DNA of 64,000 nucleotides from Campylobacter curvus (GTDB lineage Bacteria; Campylobacterota; Campylobacteria; Campylobacterales; Campylobacteraceae). The stretch covers positions 1,860,001 to 1,924,000 of the forward strand of contig NZ_CP053826.1 of NCBI RefSeq assembly GCF_013372125.1, given 5' to 3'. Of the stretch, positions 36,582 to 48,840 are shown piece after piece. Each line of letters begins with the position of its first letter. Positions within the stretch are counted from its first letter, which is position 1. The position numbers and the translations under genes are program-made. The notes below the pieces were generated by a model that made no database searches, was not told the origin of the DNA, and worked only from the letters and a program-made list of their open reading frames with translations.

Positions 36582-37700
36582 ATGCTACTAAAACGCAACA
36601 AAATCATATTCAACATTCACCTCCTACTAGGCCTCATAGCCGCACTTCCGCTACTTATAATGACGCTGAGCGCGCCGTTTGTTTCATATAGGGCTCAGAT
36701 CGCCGACCTCATCAACGAAAGTAGCGTAAATTTACCTAAAAGCGACAAGCCCGACCTTAAAATGAGCGAAATTTTGACAAAATTTAAAGGACAAACGAAT
36801 TTTCAAACGCTAAATTCTATACAAACCGGCGGCGACAACACCGCCTATCGCATAAGCGTCACAAATAACGGCAAAATTTTAAACTATTTCGTCGATCCTC
36901 GTAGCGGTGAAGTGATCGGCGAGGACAACGGCGAAAATTTCAAACGCATCGTGCTTAGCCTGCACCGAAATTTAGGCCTAGCGCTCATAAACGACAACAT
37001 CAGCGCAAACATCGGTAAGCAAATCGTCGCCGTAAGCTCGATAATCATGAGCCTGCTGATGATAAGCGGCATTTGGCTCTATGCGCCGCTCATTAAGAAA
37101 AATTTCAAAGAGGCGCTTAAATTTAACCTCAAAGCCAAAGGCTACGCGCTGTTTTACAAGCTTCACGCGAGCCTTGGCTTGTGGGTGAGCGTGGCACTCA
37201 TCGTGATGCCGCTAACAGGGCTTTACTGGTCGTATGGCTGGGTGCGAAGTAGCGTAAATGCGGCCTTTGGCGTCAAAATGGTCCCAAAAAAGATGCCGCC
37301 TAAAAATCAAGCGCCGACGCAAATTTCTAAATTTCAAGAGATCGATAAGACTATGGAAATTTTTGTCGCGGGCACTGAGGGTAACTTTACCGCTTTGACG
37401 ATAAACGTACCGGACGCAAATTCCACCATTTACTCCATCTCTTACTCGCCAAAAGAGAGCCAAAAGATCGGCAGTCTCAAGATCGATACCACTACTGGCG
37501 AGATAAAAGAGCGCAAGCTGCTCACAAAAGACGATCTCGTGCCTCAAGGCAAGAAATTTAGCCAAAAGGTCTTAAGGGTGCACACGGGAGAATTTTTAGG
37601 TAAGCTTGGTCAGGTGCTATTCGCGTTTATCTGTCTCATCGGTGCGTCGCTATTTTTGACGGGCTTTTTGATGATGTTTAAGCGTATAAATAAGCGCTAA
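36582..37700 (+). CDS. PepSY-associated membrane protein
   Basis: 372 residues with about four membrane segments (~10-30, ~140-165, ~190-215, ~340-365) and periplasmic PepSY-like parts, including ILNYFVDPRSGEVIGED and LKIDTTTGEIKERKL. HLLLGLIAALPLLIMTLSAP and HASLGLWVSVALIVMPLTGLYWSYGW are typical of the PiuB-like family, often linked to iron or siderophore reduction. AAAGGACGATCC before the ATG. Not in an obvious operon. Confidence 0.8.
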   Translation: MLLKRNKIIFNIHLLLGLIAALPLLIMTLSAPFVSYRAQIADLINESSVNLPKSDKPDLKMSEILTKFKGQTNFQTLNSIQTGGDNTAYRISVTNNGKILNYFVDPRSGEVIGEDNGENFKRIVLSLHRNLGLALINDNISANIGKQIVAVSSIIMSLLMISGIWLYAPLIKKNFKEALKFNLKAKGYALFYKLHASLGLWVSVALIVMPLTGLYWSYGWVRSSVNAAFGVKMVPKKMPPKNQAPTQISKFQEIDKTMEIFVAGTEGNFTALTINVPDANSTIYSISYSPKESQKIGSLKIDTTTGEIKERKLLTKDDLVPQGKKFSQKVLRVHTGEFLGKLGQVLFAFICLIGASLFLTGFLMMFKRINKR

Positions 37701-37798
37701 ATTCGGCTTTAAAATTTTAGACCATAGCCTTGGCGGCCAAAATTTATATATTTTTTGATAAAATCGCTCTTTGATCCACTAAATTTAAGAGAGAAAAA

Positions 37799-38821
37799 AT
37801 GAATCGAAAACGCATCTACAATCCAAGCTCGAACGAAAATTTAACCGATCGACGCGTATTTAACGGCAATCCACACGGTATTTTAAATTTCACCAAGGCA
37901 AAATACCAGTGGGCGCTCAAGCTTTGGGATCTAATGGAGGCCAACACCTGGTTTCCCAAAGAGGTCGATACCACCGACGACGTGCGCGACTACGCCTACA
38001 ACCTCACGGACGCCGAAAAACGCATGTATGACCTCGTGTGGAGTCAGCTCATCTCGATGGACAGCTTTCAGACGAACAACCTCGCCGACAACATCAACCC
38101 CTACATCACCGCCCCCGAGATCAACGCCGTGCTAAGCCGCCAAGCCTACGAGGAGGCAAACCACTCCAAGTCCTACGCCGTCATGGTCGAGGCGATCTGC
38201 GATAACACCGACCTCATCTACGAGATGGAGAAGCACGACGAGGTCTTACGCGAGAAAAACGACTACATTTCAAGCGTCTATGAGGAGCTAGCGGGCGAAG
38301 TCACGGACGAGAAGCTACTGCTTGCCATGGTGGCAAATCAAATTTTAGAGGGCATTTACTTTTACAGCGGCTTTACGGCGATCTACGCGCTGGCACGCGC
38401 GGGCAAGATGCTAGGTAGCGCACAGATGATACGCTTTATCCAGCGCGACGAGATCACGCATTTGCTGTTGTTTCAAAATATGATAAATTCCGTGCGCGCC
38501 GAGAGAAGCGATCTTTTCACGCCCGAAATGGAAGAGAAAATTTACGATATGTTTGAAAAGGCGGGCAACCTCGAAATCAAATGGGGTCGCTACATCACGC
38601 AAAATCAGATCATGGGCTTTACCGACGACATCATCGAGGAATACATCCACTATCTAGTCGATCAGCGTCTAGTCGCCATCGGGCTAAAACGCAAATATAA
38701 CGCCAAACACCCGATCAAATGGGTCGATGATTTTGCTAAATTTAACGATCAAAAGAGCAACTTTTTTGAGAGTAAGGTTACTAATTACAGCAAGGGTAGT
38801 TTGAGTTTTGATGATTTTTAG
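37799..38821 (+). CDS. nrdB: Ribonucleoside-diphosphate reductase beta subunit
   Basis: Class Ia radical-generating subunit for dNTP synthesis. Diiron ligands appear in SRQAYEEANHSKSY (Glu, His, with the radical Tyr four residues after the His) and IQRDEITHLLLF (Glu, His). 340 residues. The C-terminal tail that docks to NrdA ends SKGSLSFDDF. nrdA is not in the window. GAGAGAAAAA before the ATG. Confidence 0.96.
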   Translation: MNRKRIYNPSSNENLTDRRVFNGNPHGILNFTKAKYQWALKLWDLMEANTWFPKEVDTTDDVRDYAYNLTDAEKRMYDLVWSQLISMDSFQTNNLADNINPYITAPEINAVLSRQAYEEANHSKSYAVMVEAICDNTDLIYEMEKHDEVLREKNDYISSVYEELAGEVTDEKLLLAMVANQILEGIYFYSGFTAIYALARAGKMLGSAQMIRFIQRDEITHLLLFQNMINSVRAERSDLFTPEMEEKIYDMFEKAGNLEIKWGRYITQNQIMGFTDDIIEEYIHYLVDQRLVAIGLKRKYNAKHPIKWVDDFAKFNDQKSNFFESKVTNYSKGSLSFDDF

Positions 38822-39265
38822 GCGGATCAACCCTGTCGCAAAGCAACACCCGCCCGCCCCTTGATAAATTTTAAAATTTATAAAATCGAGATTTGATATT
38901 TTTTCTAGGGAGGTGCGGCTAGAACGTTTTGTTTACGGTCGTGAAGCGTCTTGAAAAGGGAGGATACGAGCAGTATTCGAGTAGTGCAACGAAGTAGAAA
39001 AACCGCCCATGTCCCTTAGACAAACGCCGACCCCAGCACGTTCAAGGTTGCTACCTTAAGATGGGGTTAAAATTTAAGGCTCTGTTTCTAATAAAGTAAA
39101 GCGAAGTCAAACCTTGTGAAGCGACGCTATCGCCGCCGATTTACAGGGAAGCGACAGCTGACCGCGTAAATCGTGCTACATGTTCGGCGTCTTGCGGAGT
39201 GAACAGGGTTTGCGAAGCAGACATCAATACTCTGATATAACAGAGCCAAATTTAAAAAGGAAAAA
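38822..39265. other. Intergenic region with dispersed repeat and no gene
   Basis: No protein gene seen in 444 bp. It contains repeat copy A (39109-39191) and a GC-richer stretch with many GAAGC/AGTA words (38940-39000) that also occur near copy B, so the whole gap may be a larger mosaic repeat. Confidence 0.5.
39109..39191 (-). repeat. Dispersed intergenic repeat, copy A
   Basis: On the minus strand reads CGCCGAACATGTAGCACGAT ... AAATCGGCGGCGATAGCGTC. Shares this order with copies B (41761-41819) and C (55777-55860). The core GCGGCGATAGCGTCGC is an imperfect palindrome. REP-like element specific to this genome or clade. Confidence 0.7.
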
Positions 39266-40021
39266 ATGAATCTTTTAAGCGTGGTTTTAAAAGCCAAAAA
39301 CGCAAACGATCGCACTGAGGAGCTCGTAAATTTTATTAGCGAGGCTCCCCAAAATTCGCTCATCCTCGCGAGCGAGCTTTGTATCAGCGGCTATGACTTC
39401 GACGGCTTTTTCGCGGGCGCGAACGCACAGATGCTTGGCGGAGCGATCGGCAGCTTTGACGCGATACTTTTTGAGACACTTCAAGATGCCCTCAGTCCCG
39501 AGAAATTCCTCGCTCTCACGCACCTAACGAGCCTAAATCGCGCCAGCGGACTAGCCAAAATCTCGATCACGCAGCCGCATAAAACGCAAATTTACAACGA
39601 ATTTATCCTGCTAAACAGTCAAAACGTCTTCTACACGCAAAACAAAGCCATGCTCTTTCGCCCAAACCGCGAGCACGAAATTTTCGCCGCGGGCGACGCG
39701 TCGGCGATACGCCCGTTTGACTTTCGCGGGCTAAAAGTAGGCGTACTCATCTGCTTTGAGCTGCGTTTTGCCGAGCTTTGGGCGCAGCTAAAAGGCTGCG
39801 ACATCATCCTAGCGCCTGCGATGTGGGGCAAGGAGCGAGAGGACGCGTATCTTACGCTTTGCAAGGCACTTGCGCTGGCAAACGGCTGCTACGTCGTGGC
39901 ATCAAGCGCACTGATGTTAGAGTTTTCGGGCGTGTTTTTGCCGACGGGAGAACTCGTAAAAAGCGTAGAATTTGACCCGAATCTAATAACCTCGGTAAAG
40001 AAAAATTTAGGAATTTTATAA
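39266..40021 (+). CDS. Nitrilase-superfamily amidohydrolase
   Basis: Carbon-nitrogen hydrolase with the Glu-Lys-Cys triad: SLILASELCISGYDF (Glu), QNKAMLFRPN (Lys), VGVLICFELRFAELW (Cys). 251 residues, cytoplasmic. Substrate is not evident; omega-amidase- or carbamoyl-type activity are possible. Between nrdB and pcm, a region similar to C. jejuni gene order. AAAGGAAAAA upstream. Confidence 0.88.
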   Translation: MNLLSVVLKAKNANDRTEELVNFISEAPQNSLILASELCISGYDFDGFFAGANAQMLGGAIGSFDAILFETLQDALSPEKFLALTHLTSLNRASGLAKISITQPHKTQIYNEFILLNSQNVFYTQNKAMLFRPNREHEIFAAGDASAIRPFDFRGLKVGVLICFELRFAELWAQLKGCDIILAPAMWGKEREDAYLTLCKALALANGCYVVASSALMLEFSGVFLPTGELVKSVEFDPNLITSVKKNLGIL

Positions 40022-40185
40022 AATTTCACTCTACTCTACGAGTGCCTGACTACAAACAAAAAGCTACTAAGCGCTACCAAAATAGAAACATCCGTATCGT
40101 AGCGCTCGTGAAGCGAGTGAGATCTGCAAAGCGTTCGTTTAAAGATTTTAAAGTATCTTGCAAGTTTTATTTACATATAATACGA

Positions 40186-40191
40186 ATTTAA
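40186..40191 (+). promoter_or_regulatory. -10 box of pcm
   Basis: TATAAT preceded by TTTATTTACA, 20 bases before the pcm ATG, which leaves a very short leader. Confidence 0.45.
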
Positions 40192-40205
40192 TTTTCATTT
40201 AGGAT

Positions 40206-40847
40206 ATGACTTTGACATCCCTCGAAGAGATAAAATGCCAGAATTTAGCCGATGAGATCGCAGACGAGATCACACTCGCACCGGCCGTTTATAAAGCCAT
40301 CGCAACGACAGAGAGAGAAATTTTCGTTCCGATAAAAACGCACGCCTATAAGCTGGACGCGCAGCCGATCTTGGGCAATCAATGGATCAGCTCGCCACTG
40401 ACTGTGGCAAAGATGACGCTTGCGCTAGAGTGCGACAAAGGCATCGACAACGTGCTAGAGATCGGCTGTGGCAGCGGCTATCAGGCGGCCATACTTGGCA
40501 AGCTGGCGCATAGGGTATTTAGCGTGGAACGCATAGAAAAGCTGGCTATGGAGGCCAAAAAACGCTTCGAAGCGCTAAAGATACGTAACGTGCATGTGCG
40601 CTACGACGACGGTAACAACGGCTGGAAGAGCTACGCACCGTTTGACCGTATCCTGATATCGGCGGCCACTGATAAGGTCGGACAAAATCTCTTCAACCAG
40701 CTCAAAAACGGCGGCATTTTGGTCGCTCCGATCAAAAAACATGAGAAGCAATTCATCGTGAAATTTAAAAAAGACGAGAGCGGCAATATCAGCGAGAGCG
40801 TATTTGACGAGTGTTTGTTCGTGCCACTTCTAAGCGGACGAGAGTAG
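40206..40847 (+). CDS. pcm: Protein-L-isoaspartate O-methyltransferase
   Basis: Repairs isoaspartyl damage in proteins using SAM. Motif I VLEIGCGSGYQAAIL (~80-95), NQWISSPLTVAKM before it, and DRILISAATDKV after it are classical. 213 residues. The AGGA sequence is only one base before ATG 40206; TTG 40212 has a better spacing and may be the real start. Confidence 0.93.
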   Translation: MTLTSLEEIKCQNLADEIADEITLAPAVYKAIATTEREIFVPIKTHAYKLDAQPILGNQWISSPLTVAKMTLALECDKGIDNVLEIGCGSGYQAAILGKLAHRVFSVERIEKLAMEAKKRFEALKIRNVHVRYDDGNNGWKSYAPFDRILISAATDKVGQNLFNQLKNGGILVAPIKKHEKQFIVKFKKDESGNISESVFDECLFVPLLSGRE

Positions 40848-40915
40848 CGAAACTATAATAAAAATTTAAATCTAAAGGTTGTATAGTTGCTCTATATCTT
40901 TTTAAAGAAGCAACC

Positions 40916-41122
40916 ATGGCAAAAGATGCAGAGTTAGTAAATTTCTCCGAGGAATACGAGCTAAACAACATCCTCAAAAAGCACGGCAAGTCCCAAAGTG
41001 AGGTGAACCGCAAAATTTTATGTGAGCTTGGCAAAGAGTACAAGGAAAAGCTTGGCAAGAAAATTTTAAGCCAAGATGAGTTTGGCGAATTCGTTAAAAA
41101 GAATTTGGCGAAATTAGCCTAA
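40916..41122 (+). CDS. Small conserved-looking basic protein of unknown function
   Basis: Sixty-eight residues, one third Lys/Glu, helical, no membrane segment or Cys motif apart from one Cys. AAAGAAGCAACC before the ATG and a clear hairpin terminator after the stop argue that it is real. Function unknown. Confidence 0.65.
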   Translation: MAKDAELVNFSEEYELNNILKKHGKSQSEVNRKILCELGKEYKEKLGKKILSQDEFGEFVKKNLAKLA

Positions 41123-41126
41123 ATTT

Positions 41127-41143
41127 CGGGGCGTTTTGCCCCG
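41127..41143. terminator. Bidirectional hairpin terminator
   Basis: CGGGGC-GTTTT-GCCCCG flanked by AAATTT on the left and TCAAATTT on the right, between two convergent genes. Confidence 0.7.
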
Positions 41144-41166
41144 TCAAATTTATCTCTCGTGCAAAT

Positions 41167-41588
41167 TTAGCGTTTGCAGTCTGCTTCGTAGCGCGTCAAG
41201 ACCTCTTCAAAAATTTTACCCGTTTGCGTCTCATACACCCATCTCATATCAAAAGTCCCAAGCCCCAATATATTTAGCACATCTATGCCGTACAGCGTCA
41301 TAACTTTTTTACAATAAAACTCTATCGTGCCGTGTCTTATGACCTCTTTTAGCTCTTGTTTTTGTTTGCCAGCCAGCTTGTCAAAGTCAAAATTTTCAAA
41401 ATTTTTTAAGACATATCTTTGCGTGACGACGCTATTTTTGCAGGTTACTTCCTTTAACGACACATCGCTAGATGGCTTTGCTGGGCTTGTTTTTAGATTA
41501 AACAATATCCCTTGCATACCCACATCGCCGCAAATATCCCTACCAAACAGCACCGCTACAAATATCGCGCAAAAAAAGATTTTTTCAT
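41167..41588 (-). CDS. Exported protein of unknown function, frameshifted at a T7 tract
   Basis: The open frame 41167-41553 encodes 128 residues with three Cys. Upstream an ATG at 41588 with AAAGGACAAAA starts MKKSFF and, if one T is added (or a -1 slip occurs) in the T7 tract (complement of 41571-41577), continues as CAIFVAVLFGRDICGD, a proper signal peptide joined to the ORF. The heptamer T TTT TTT is in the phase for -1 slippage. Without the shift the protein would start at a GTG and lack export. No family recognised. Confidence 0.6.
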
Positions 41589-41760
41589 TTTTGTCCTTTA
41601 AATTTAAAGGTTCCGTTATAATAAATCATTGACATTTGCTTCACTTCTACTTTGTAGTTGCGAACGAAGTGAAGTTAAGCCTTAGCACGATTTTTTCTGC
41701 TTCGCATTGCTCGCAGCTTTTCAAGACGCTTCGTTGCACTCGCAACCGCAAGCGGACCGC

Positions 41761-41819
41761 ATTCAGCCTTACGGCTTCTCTGAAAATCGGCGGCGATAGC
41801 GTCGCTTCACAAGGTTTTA
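41761..41819 (+). repeat. Dispersed intergenic repeat, copy B
   Basis: CAGCCTTACGGCTTCTCTG then AAAATCGGCGGCGATAGCGT and CGCTTCACAAGG, matching copies A and C. The gap 41589-41982 has no gene; its left part is a GCTTCG-rich mosaic similar to the surroundings of copy A. Confidence 0.7.
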
Positions 41820-41982
41820 CTCGAATGCTGTTCGCATTCTCCTGCTTTGAAAGTTAAAAATCAATGAAATATTTTAACAGAGCCTAAAATTTTAAAAATT
41901 GATACTTTAAAAATAAAGCCATATCAATAGGAATTTTAGCATTCAAACAAGGCAAAGCAAGCTAAATTTAGCCCGCCTAAAT

Positions 41983-45190
<3,208 letters not shown>

Positions 45191-45218
45191 TTAAATTTAT
45201 TATTTTTTAGATGTGTCG

Positions 45219-45224
45219 ATTATA
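45219..45224 (-). promoter_or_regulatory. -10 box of pyrG-recJ
   Basis: TATAAT on the minus strand, about 38 bases before the pyrG ATG. Confidence 0.5.
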
Positions 45225-45309
45225 CCTTTTAAATATTTAGTAAGGTATTAAGTCATTGTGAAATTTAAAAATTATTTTTTAAGTTTTTTTGTTATACACT
45301 TCCAAAATC

Positions 45310-45525
45310 ATGATAAAACGATACTTAAACAACATCGCGTCTTTATATATAGACGGCTTTAAGGGCATGAAGCTGGGTAAAAAGCTATGGCTCATAATAG
45401 CGATAAAGCTTATCATAATGTTTGGCATACTTAAAATTTTTCTTTTCAATGAAACGTTAAATACAAAATTTGAGACCAACGAGGAAAAAAGCGACTTCGT
45501 TATCAACAGTCTCACAAAGGAATAA
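45310..45525 (+). CDS. DUF4492 small membrane protein, start of cytochrome bd operon
   Basis: About 71 residues. The family pattern SLYIDGFKGMKLGKKLWLI is followed by one membrane helix. DUF4492 genes regularly precede cydA in Campylobacterota and Bacteroidetes. I take ATG 45310; a TTG at 45289 is also in frame. Probably assists bd oxidase assembly. One base separates it from cydA. Confidence 0.8.
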   Translation: MIKRYLNNIASLYIDGFKGMKLGKKLWLIIAIKLIIMFGILKIFLFNETLNTKFETNEEKSDFVINSLTKE

Positions 45526-45526
45526 A

Positions 45527-47062
45527 ATGTCTGATTTGGCTTCGGTTGACTGGTCTAGGGCTCAGTTCGCGCTAACCGCGATTTATCACTTCATCTTCGT
45601 CCCGCTCACACTGGGGCTTAGTTTCATCGTCGCGATAATGGAGAGCATCTACGTCAAGACGGGCAGCAAACAATGGCTTGATATAACGAGGTTTTGGCTC
45701 AAGCTCTTTGGTATAAATTTCGCTATCGGCGTGGCCACCGGCATCATAATGGAATTTGAGTTTGGCACCAACTGGGCAAATTACAGCTGGTTCGTGGGCG
45801 ACATCTTCGGTGCACCGCTTGCGATCGAGGGATTGCTCGCATTTTTCCTAGAGAGCACGTTTTTTGCGGTCATGTTCTTTGGCTGGAACAAAGTCAGCAA
45901 GAAATTTCACCTCGTCTCGACCTGGCTTGTCGCGATCGGCTCAAATTTAAGCGCGCTTTGGATACTCATCGCAAACGGCTGGATGCAGTATCCAATAGGT
46001 ATGAAATTCAACCCTGATACCGCCAGGATGGAGATGCAAAATTTCCTAGACGTCGCACTAAATCCGGTCGGTATCATAAAATTTCTACACACCGTCACCA
46101 GCGGATACTCTATCGCGGCGCTTTTTGTGATCGGAATTTCAGCCTGGTTTTTGCTGAAAGGACGCAACGTCGTGATGGCTAAAAAAAGTATCGTCGTAGC
46201 GGCCAGCTTTGGACTGATAACGTCTGTATTTTTGCTATTTAGCGGCGATGAGAGCGCGTATCAAGCTGCAAACAAACAGCCTATGAAGCTAGCTGCGATG
46301 GAGGGGCTTTATAAAGGCGAGACAAATGCCGGCCTCGTAGCGATGGGGATTTTAAACCCCAACAAAAAAGCGGGCGATGATAAAGAGGCGTTTTTACTCG
46401 AGCTAAAGGTGCCTTATGCGCTTGGGCTCATGGCTACTAGAGGCATAAACAACTTCACTCCGGGCATCGACGACATCATCTACGGCAACGAAAAAGAGGG
46501 CATCGAAAGCGCAGCCAGCAAGATGGAAAAAGGAAGGCTCGCAGTAGATGCTTTAAGAGCCTACAAAGATGCCAAAAAAGCGGGCGATGAGAGCGTGATG
46601 GCAAGCTCAAAGCAAACTTTGGAGCAAAATTTAAAATTCTTAGGCTACGGCTACATCAAAAATGTCGAGGATCTCGTACCTCATGTCGGGCTCACGTTTT
46701 ATAGCTTTCACGTGATGGTCGCACTTGGCACTTATTTTATCGCACTATTTGCGCTGACTTTGTTTATGTGCCTTTCAAGCAAATTTGACATCGTAAATTT
46801 CAAAAAGTTACTTTGGCTGTGCGTATTTACCATACCGCTTGGCTTCGTGGCGGCTGAGGCCGGCTGGATAGTGGCCGAGGTCGGGCGTCAGCCTTGGGTC
46901 ATACAAGATCTCATGACCGTGGGCGTAGGAGCTACGAATTTAGCCGATACGAATATCAAAATTTCAGTCGCGTTGTTTACGATACTCTTTACCGTGCTTC
47001 TCATCGCTGAAGTCAAAATCATGCTAAAGCAAATAAAGATAGGATTTGAAAACCATGCATAG
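45527..47062 (+). CDS. cydA: Cytochrome bd oxidase subunit I
   Basis: Quinol oxidase of high oxygen affinity. The first helix has the haem b595-side His (QFALTAIYHFIFVPLTLGLS). A quinol loop of moderate length follows helix V-VI, and GRQPWVIQDLMTVG is the conserved end. 511 residues from ATG 45527, with AAAGGAATAAA upstream. Overlaps cydB by 8 nt. In campylobacters this oxidase may be the cyanide-insensitive CioA type. Confidence 0.93.
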   Translation: MSDLASVDWSRAQFALTAIYHFIFVPLTLGLSFIVAIMESIYVKTGSKQWLDITRFWLKLFGINFAIGVATGIIMEFEFGTNWANYSWFVGDIFGAPLAIEGLLAFFLESTFFAVMFFGWNKVSKKFHLVSTWLVAIGSNLSALWILIANGWMQYPIGMKFNPDTARMEMQNFLDVALNPVGIIKFLHTVTSGYSIAALFVIGISAWFLLKGRNVVMAKKSIVVAASFGLITSVFLLFSGDESAYQAANKQPMKLAAMEGLYKGETNAGLVAMGILNPNKKAGDDKEAFLLELKVPYALGLMATRGINNFTPGIDDIIYGNEKEGIESAASKMEKGRLAVDALRAYKDAKKAGDESVMASSKQTLEQNLKFLGYGYIKNVEDLVPHVGLTFYSFHVMVALGTYFIALFALTLFMCLSSKFDIVNFKKLLWLCVFTIPLGFVAAEAGWIVAEVGRQPWVIQDLMTVGVGATNLADTNIKISVALFTILFTVLLIAEVKIMLKQIKIGFENHA

Positions 47063-48179
47063 TCTCTCACTCGAAACTTTACAAATTTATTGGTGGTTCA
47101 TAGTCAGTCTGTTAGGCGGGCTACTCGTGTTTATGATGTTTGTTCAAGGCGGCCAAACGATGATATTTTCACTCGGTAAAAACGAGATACAAAAAGATAT
47201 GCTCATAAACTCGATCGGACGCAAATGGGAGCTCACATTCACTACGCTCGTGATGTTTGGCGGAGCGTGCTTTGCGGCGTTTCCGCTATTTTACGCGACG
47301 AGCTTTGGCGGAGCGTACTGGGTCTGGCTAGCGATACTTTTTTGCTTCATCGTCCAGGCCGTCAGCTACGAATACCGCAAAAAGCCCGATAACTTCCTGG
47401 GCGCAAAAACCTATGAAATTTTCCTTTTCATAAACGGCTCGGTGGGAGTGATACTGATAGGTATGGCCGTTAGCACGTTTTTTGCCGGTAGTGACTTTGT
47501 ACTAAACGACCAAAATTTCGTCCAATGGCAAACCCCTTGGCGTGGGCTTGAAGCACTCGCAAACCCGATGCTTTATCTACTGGGGCTTGCTATGTTTTTC
47601 CTCTCTCGCGTGGGCGGGGCGCTTTATCTCATAAACAACATTGACGACGAGGAATTTAGAGCAAACGCCAGAAAGGCGCTTTTGAAAAATACGATCGCAT
47701 TTTTGCCGTTTTTCCTTGCATTTCTTGCGTGGGTGCTAATGAAAGATGGGTTTGGATACGACAAAGACGGCATCGTTAGCATGGTAAGCTACAAATACGC
47801 TTTAAATTTGATCCAGATGCCATGGATCGCAGCTGCGATGATAGTTGGCATCTTGCTCGTGCTGTATGGAATTTTTAGAGGAGCATTTAGCAAAAGCATC
47901 TATGGGATTTTACCTTACGGCGTAGGCGTGATACTCGTCGTGACCGCGCTATTTTTGATAACAGGGCTAAACGATACGGCATTTTATCCGTCATTTAACG
48001 ACCTTCAAAGCTCACTTACCATCAAAAATGCGAGCTCCAGCCACTATACTCTTGGCGTAATGGCGTATGTGAGCCTGCTAGTTCCGGTCGTCTTAGCGTA
48101 TATATTTGTAGTTTGGTGCGCGATAGACAGCAAAAAGATCACGCAAGACGAGATCGCAAACGATCACCACGCATACTAG
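47055..48179 (+). CDS. cydB: Cytochrome bd oxidase subunit II
   Basis: Polytopic partner of CydA, about 374 residues with nine or so membrane helices. Starts LETLQIYWWFIVSLLGGLLVFMMFVQGGQT, typical of CydB. LGRKWELTFTT-like and LYLINNIDDEEFRANARK segments are conserved. Start ATG 47055 inside the cydA end. Followed by a CydX-like ORF. Confidence 0.92.
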   Translation: MHSLSLETLQIYWWFIVSLLGGLLVFMMFVQGGQTMIFSLGKNEIQKDMLINSIGRKWELTFTTLVMFGGACFAAFPLFYATSFGGAYWVWLAILFCFIVQAVSYEYRKKPDNFLGAKTYEIFLFINGSVGVILIGMAVSTFFAGSDFVLNDQNFVQWQTPWRGLEALANPMLYLLGLAMFFLSRVGGALYLINNIDDEEFRANARKALLKNTIAFLPFFLAFLAWVLMKDGFGYDKDGIVSMVSYKYALNLIQMPWIAAAMIVGILLVLYGIFRGAFSKSIYGILPYGVGVILVVTALFLITGLNDTAFYPSFNDLQSSLTIKNASSSHYTLGVMAYVSLLVPVVLAYIFVVWCAIDSKKITQDEIANDHHAY

Positions 48180-48187
48180 GAGAAAAG

Positions 48188-48301
48188 ATGATACACTCTT
48201 TGATATTTCTTATACTTTGGCCGGTGGCACTCATCGCTGGCTATAAATTTGCGTTTTTTAGCGTAGCAAAATTTGAAAAAATGACTGATAAAAATCAATA
48301 A
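48188..48301 (+). CDS. CydX-like micro-protein
   Basis: Thirty-seven residues: one membrane helix (SLIFLILWPVALIAGYKFAFF) and a short charged tail. AGGAGAAAAG before the ATG and 8 bases after cydB. By position and form it corresponds to the small third subunits of bd oxidases, although sequence is not close to E. coli CydX. Confidence 0.7.
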   Translation: MIHSLIFLILWPVALIAGYKFAFFSVAKFEKMTDKNQ

Positions 48302-48361
48302 CCTACTCCTAAATTTGGCGGTATAAATTTACCGCCAGCTCCTTTATGATTTAAAACCTTT

Positions 48362-48476
48362 AAAGCTATAATACCAATACCAAATTCCCCCAAAGGATAC
48401 TATCATGAAAATTTTACTTTCTATATTAGCAGATAATAGAGATGCTGTTTGTATATTAAGGTTTAACCAAGAACTA
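48362..48476 (+). repeat. Duplicated promoter plus truncated gene start (copy 2)
   Basis: Carries the same AAAGCTATAATACCAATAC and TCATGAAAATTTTACTTTCT blocks as 3942-3993, with a different spacer (22 bp instead of 10). The ATG reads MKILLSILADNRD and stops after 23 codons. A second relic of the same lost gene family. Confidence 0.55.
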
Positions 48477-48538
48477 TAAAAGATTATAACCACAAGATAT
48501 CCAAATTTGGCCTTGCTGAAGACAAGGCCAAATTTTAT

Positions 48539-48829
48539 CTACCCCTCTTTAAAGCAAATTCCGCATCCGCCGATCGGGTAATGCCAGTCGAGCTCACCTT
48601 TGTTCGCTAGCGCAAAACAGGTGCCACACTCCAAGCAAGCCGCATACGACGCGCTCACATCGCCGTTACTCTCCTGAGTATAAACGTGCGCAGGGCAAAT
48701 ATCCACCAAAAGCTTGCCTATACCGCTTTTTTTCAAATTTTCCTGATTTATCTTTATATGCGAATTTTTCTCATCCAAATAATATAAATTTTTATTCAGC
48801 CTCTCGGTCACATTGCCAAAATTTACCAT
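48539..48829 (-). CDS. fixX: FixX-type ferredoxin-like protein
   Basis: Small electron carrier between the ETF and the FixC flavoprotein. The single Fe-S site is CPAHVY plus CLECGTC, as in FixX. 96 residues; the end WHYPIGGCGICFKEG is typical. Last gene of the ETF operon, 11 bases after fixC. Confidence 0.9.
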   Translation of the reverse strand: MVNFGNVTERLNKNLYYLDEKNSHIKINQENLKKSGIGKLLVDICPAHVYTQESNGDVSASYAACLECGTCFALANKGELDWHYPIGGCGICFKEG

Positions 48830-48840
48830 TTTTTATCCTT

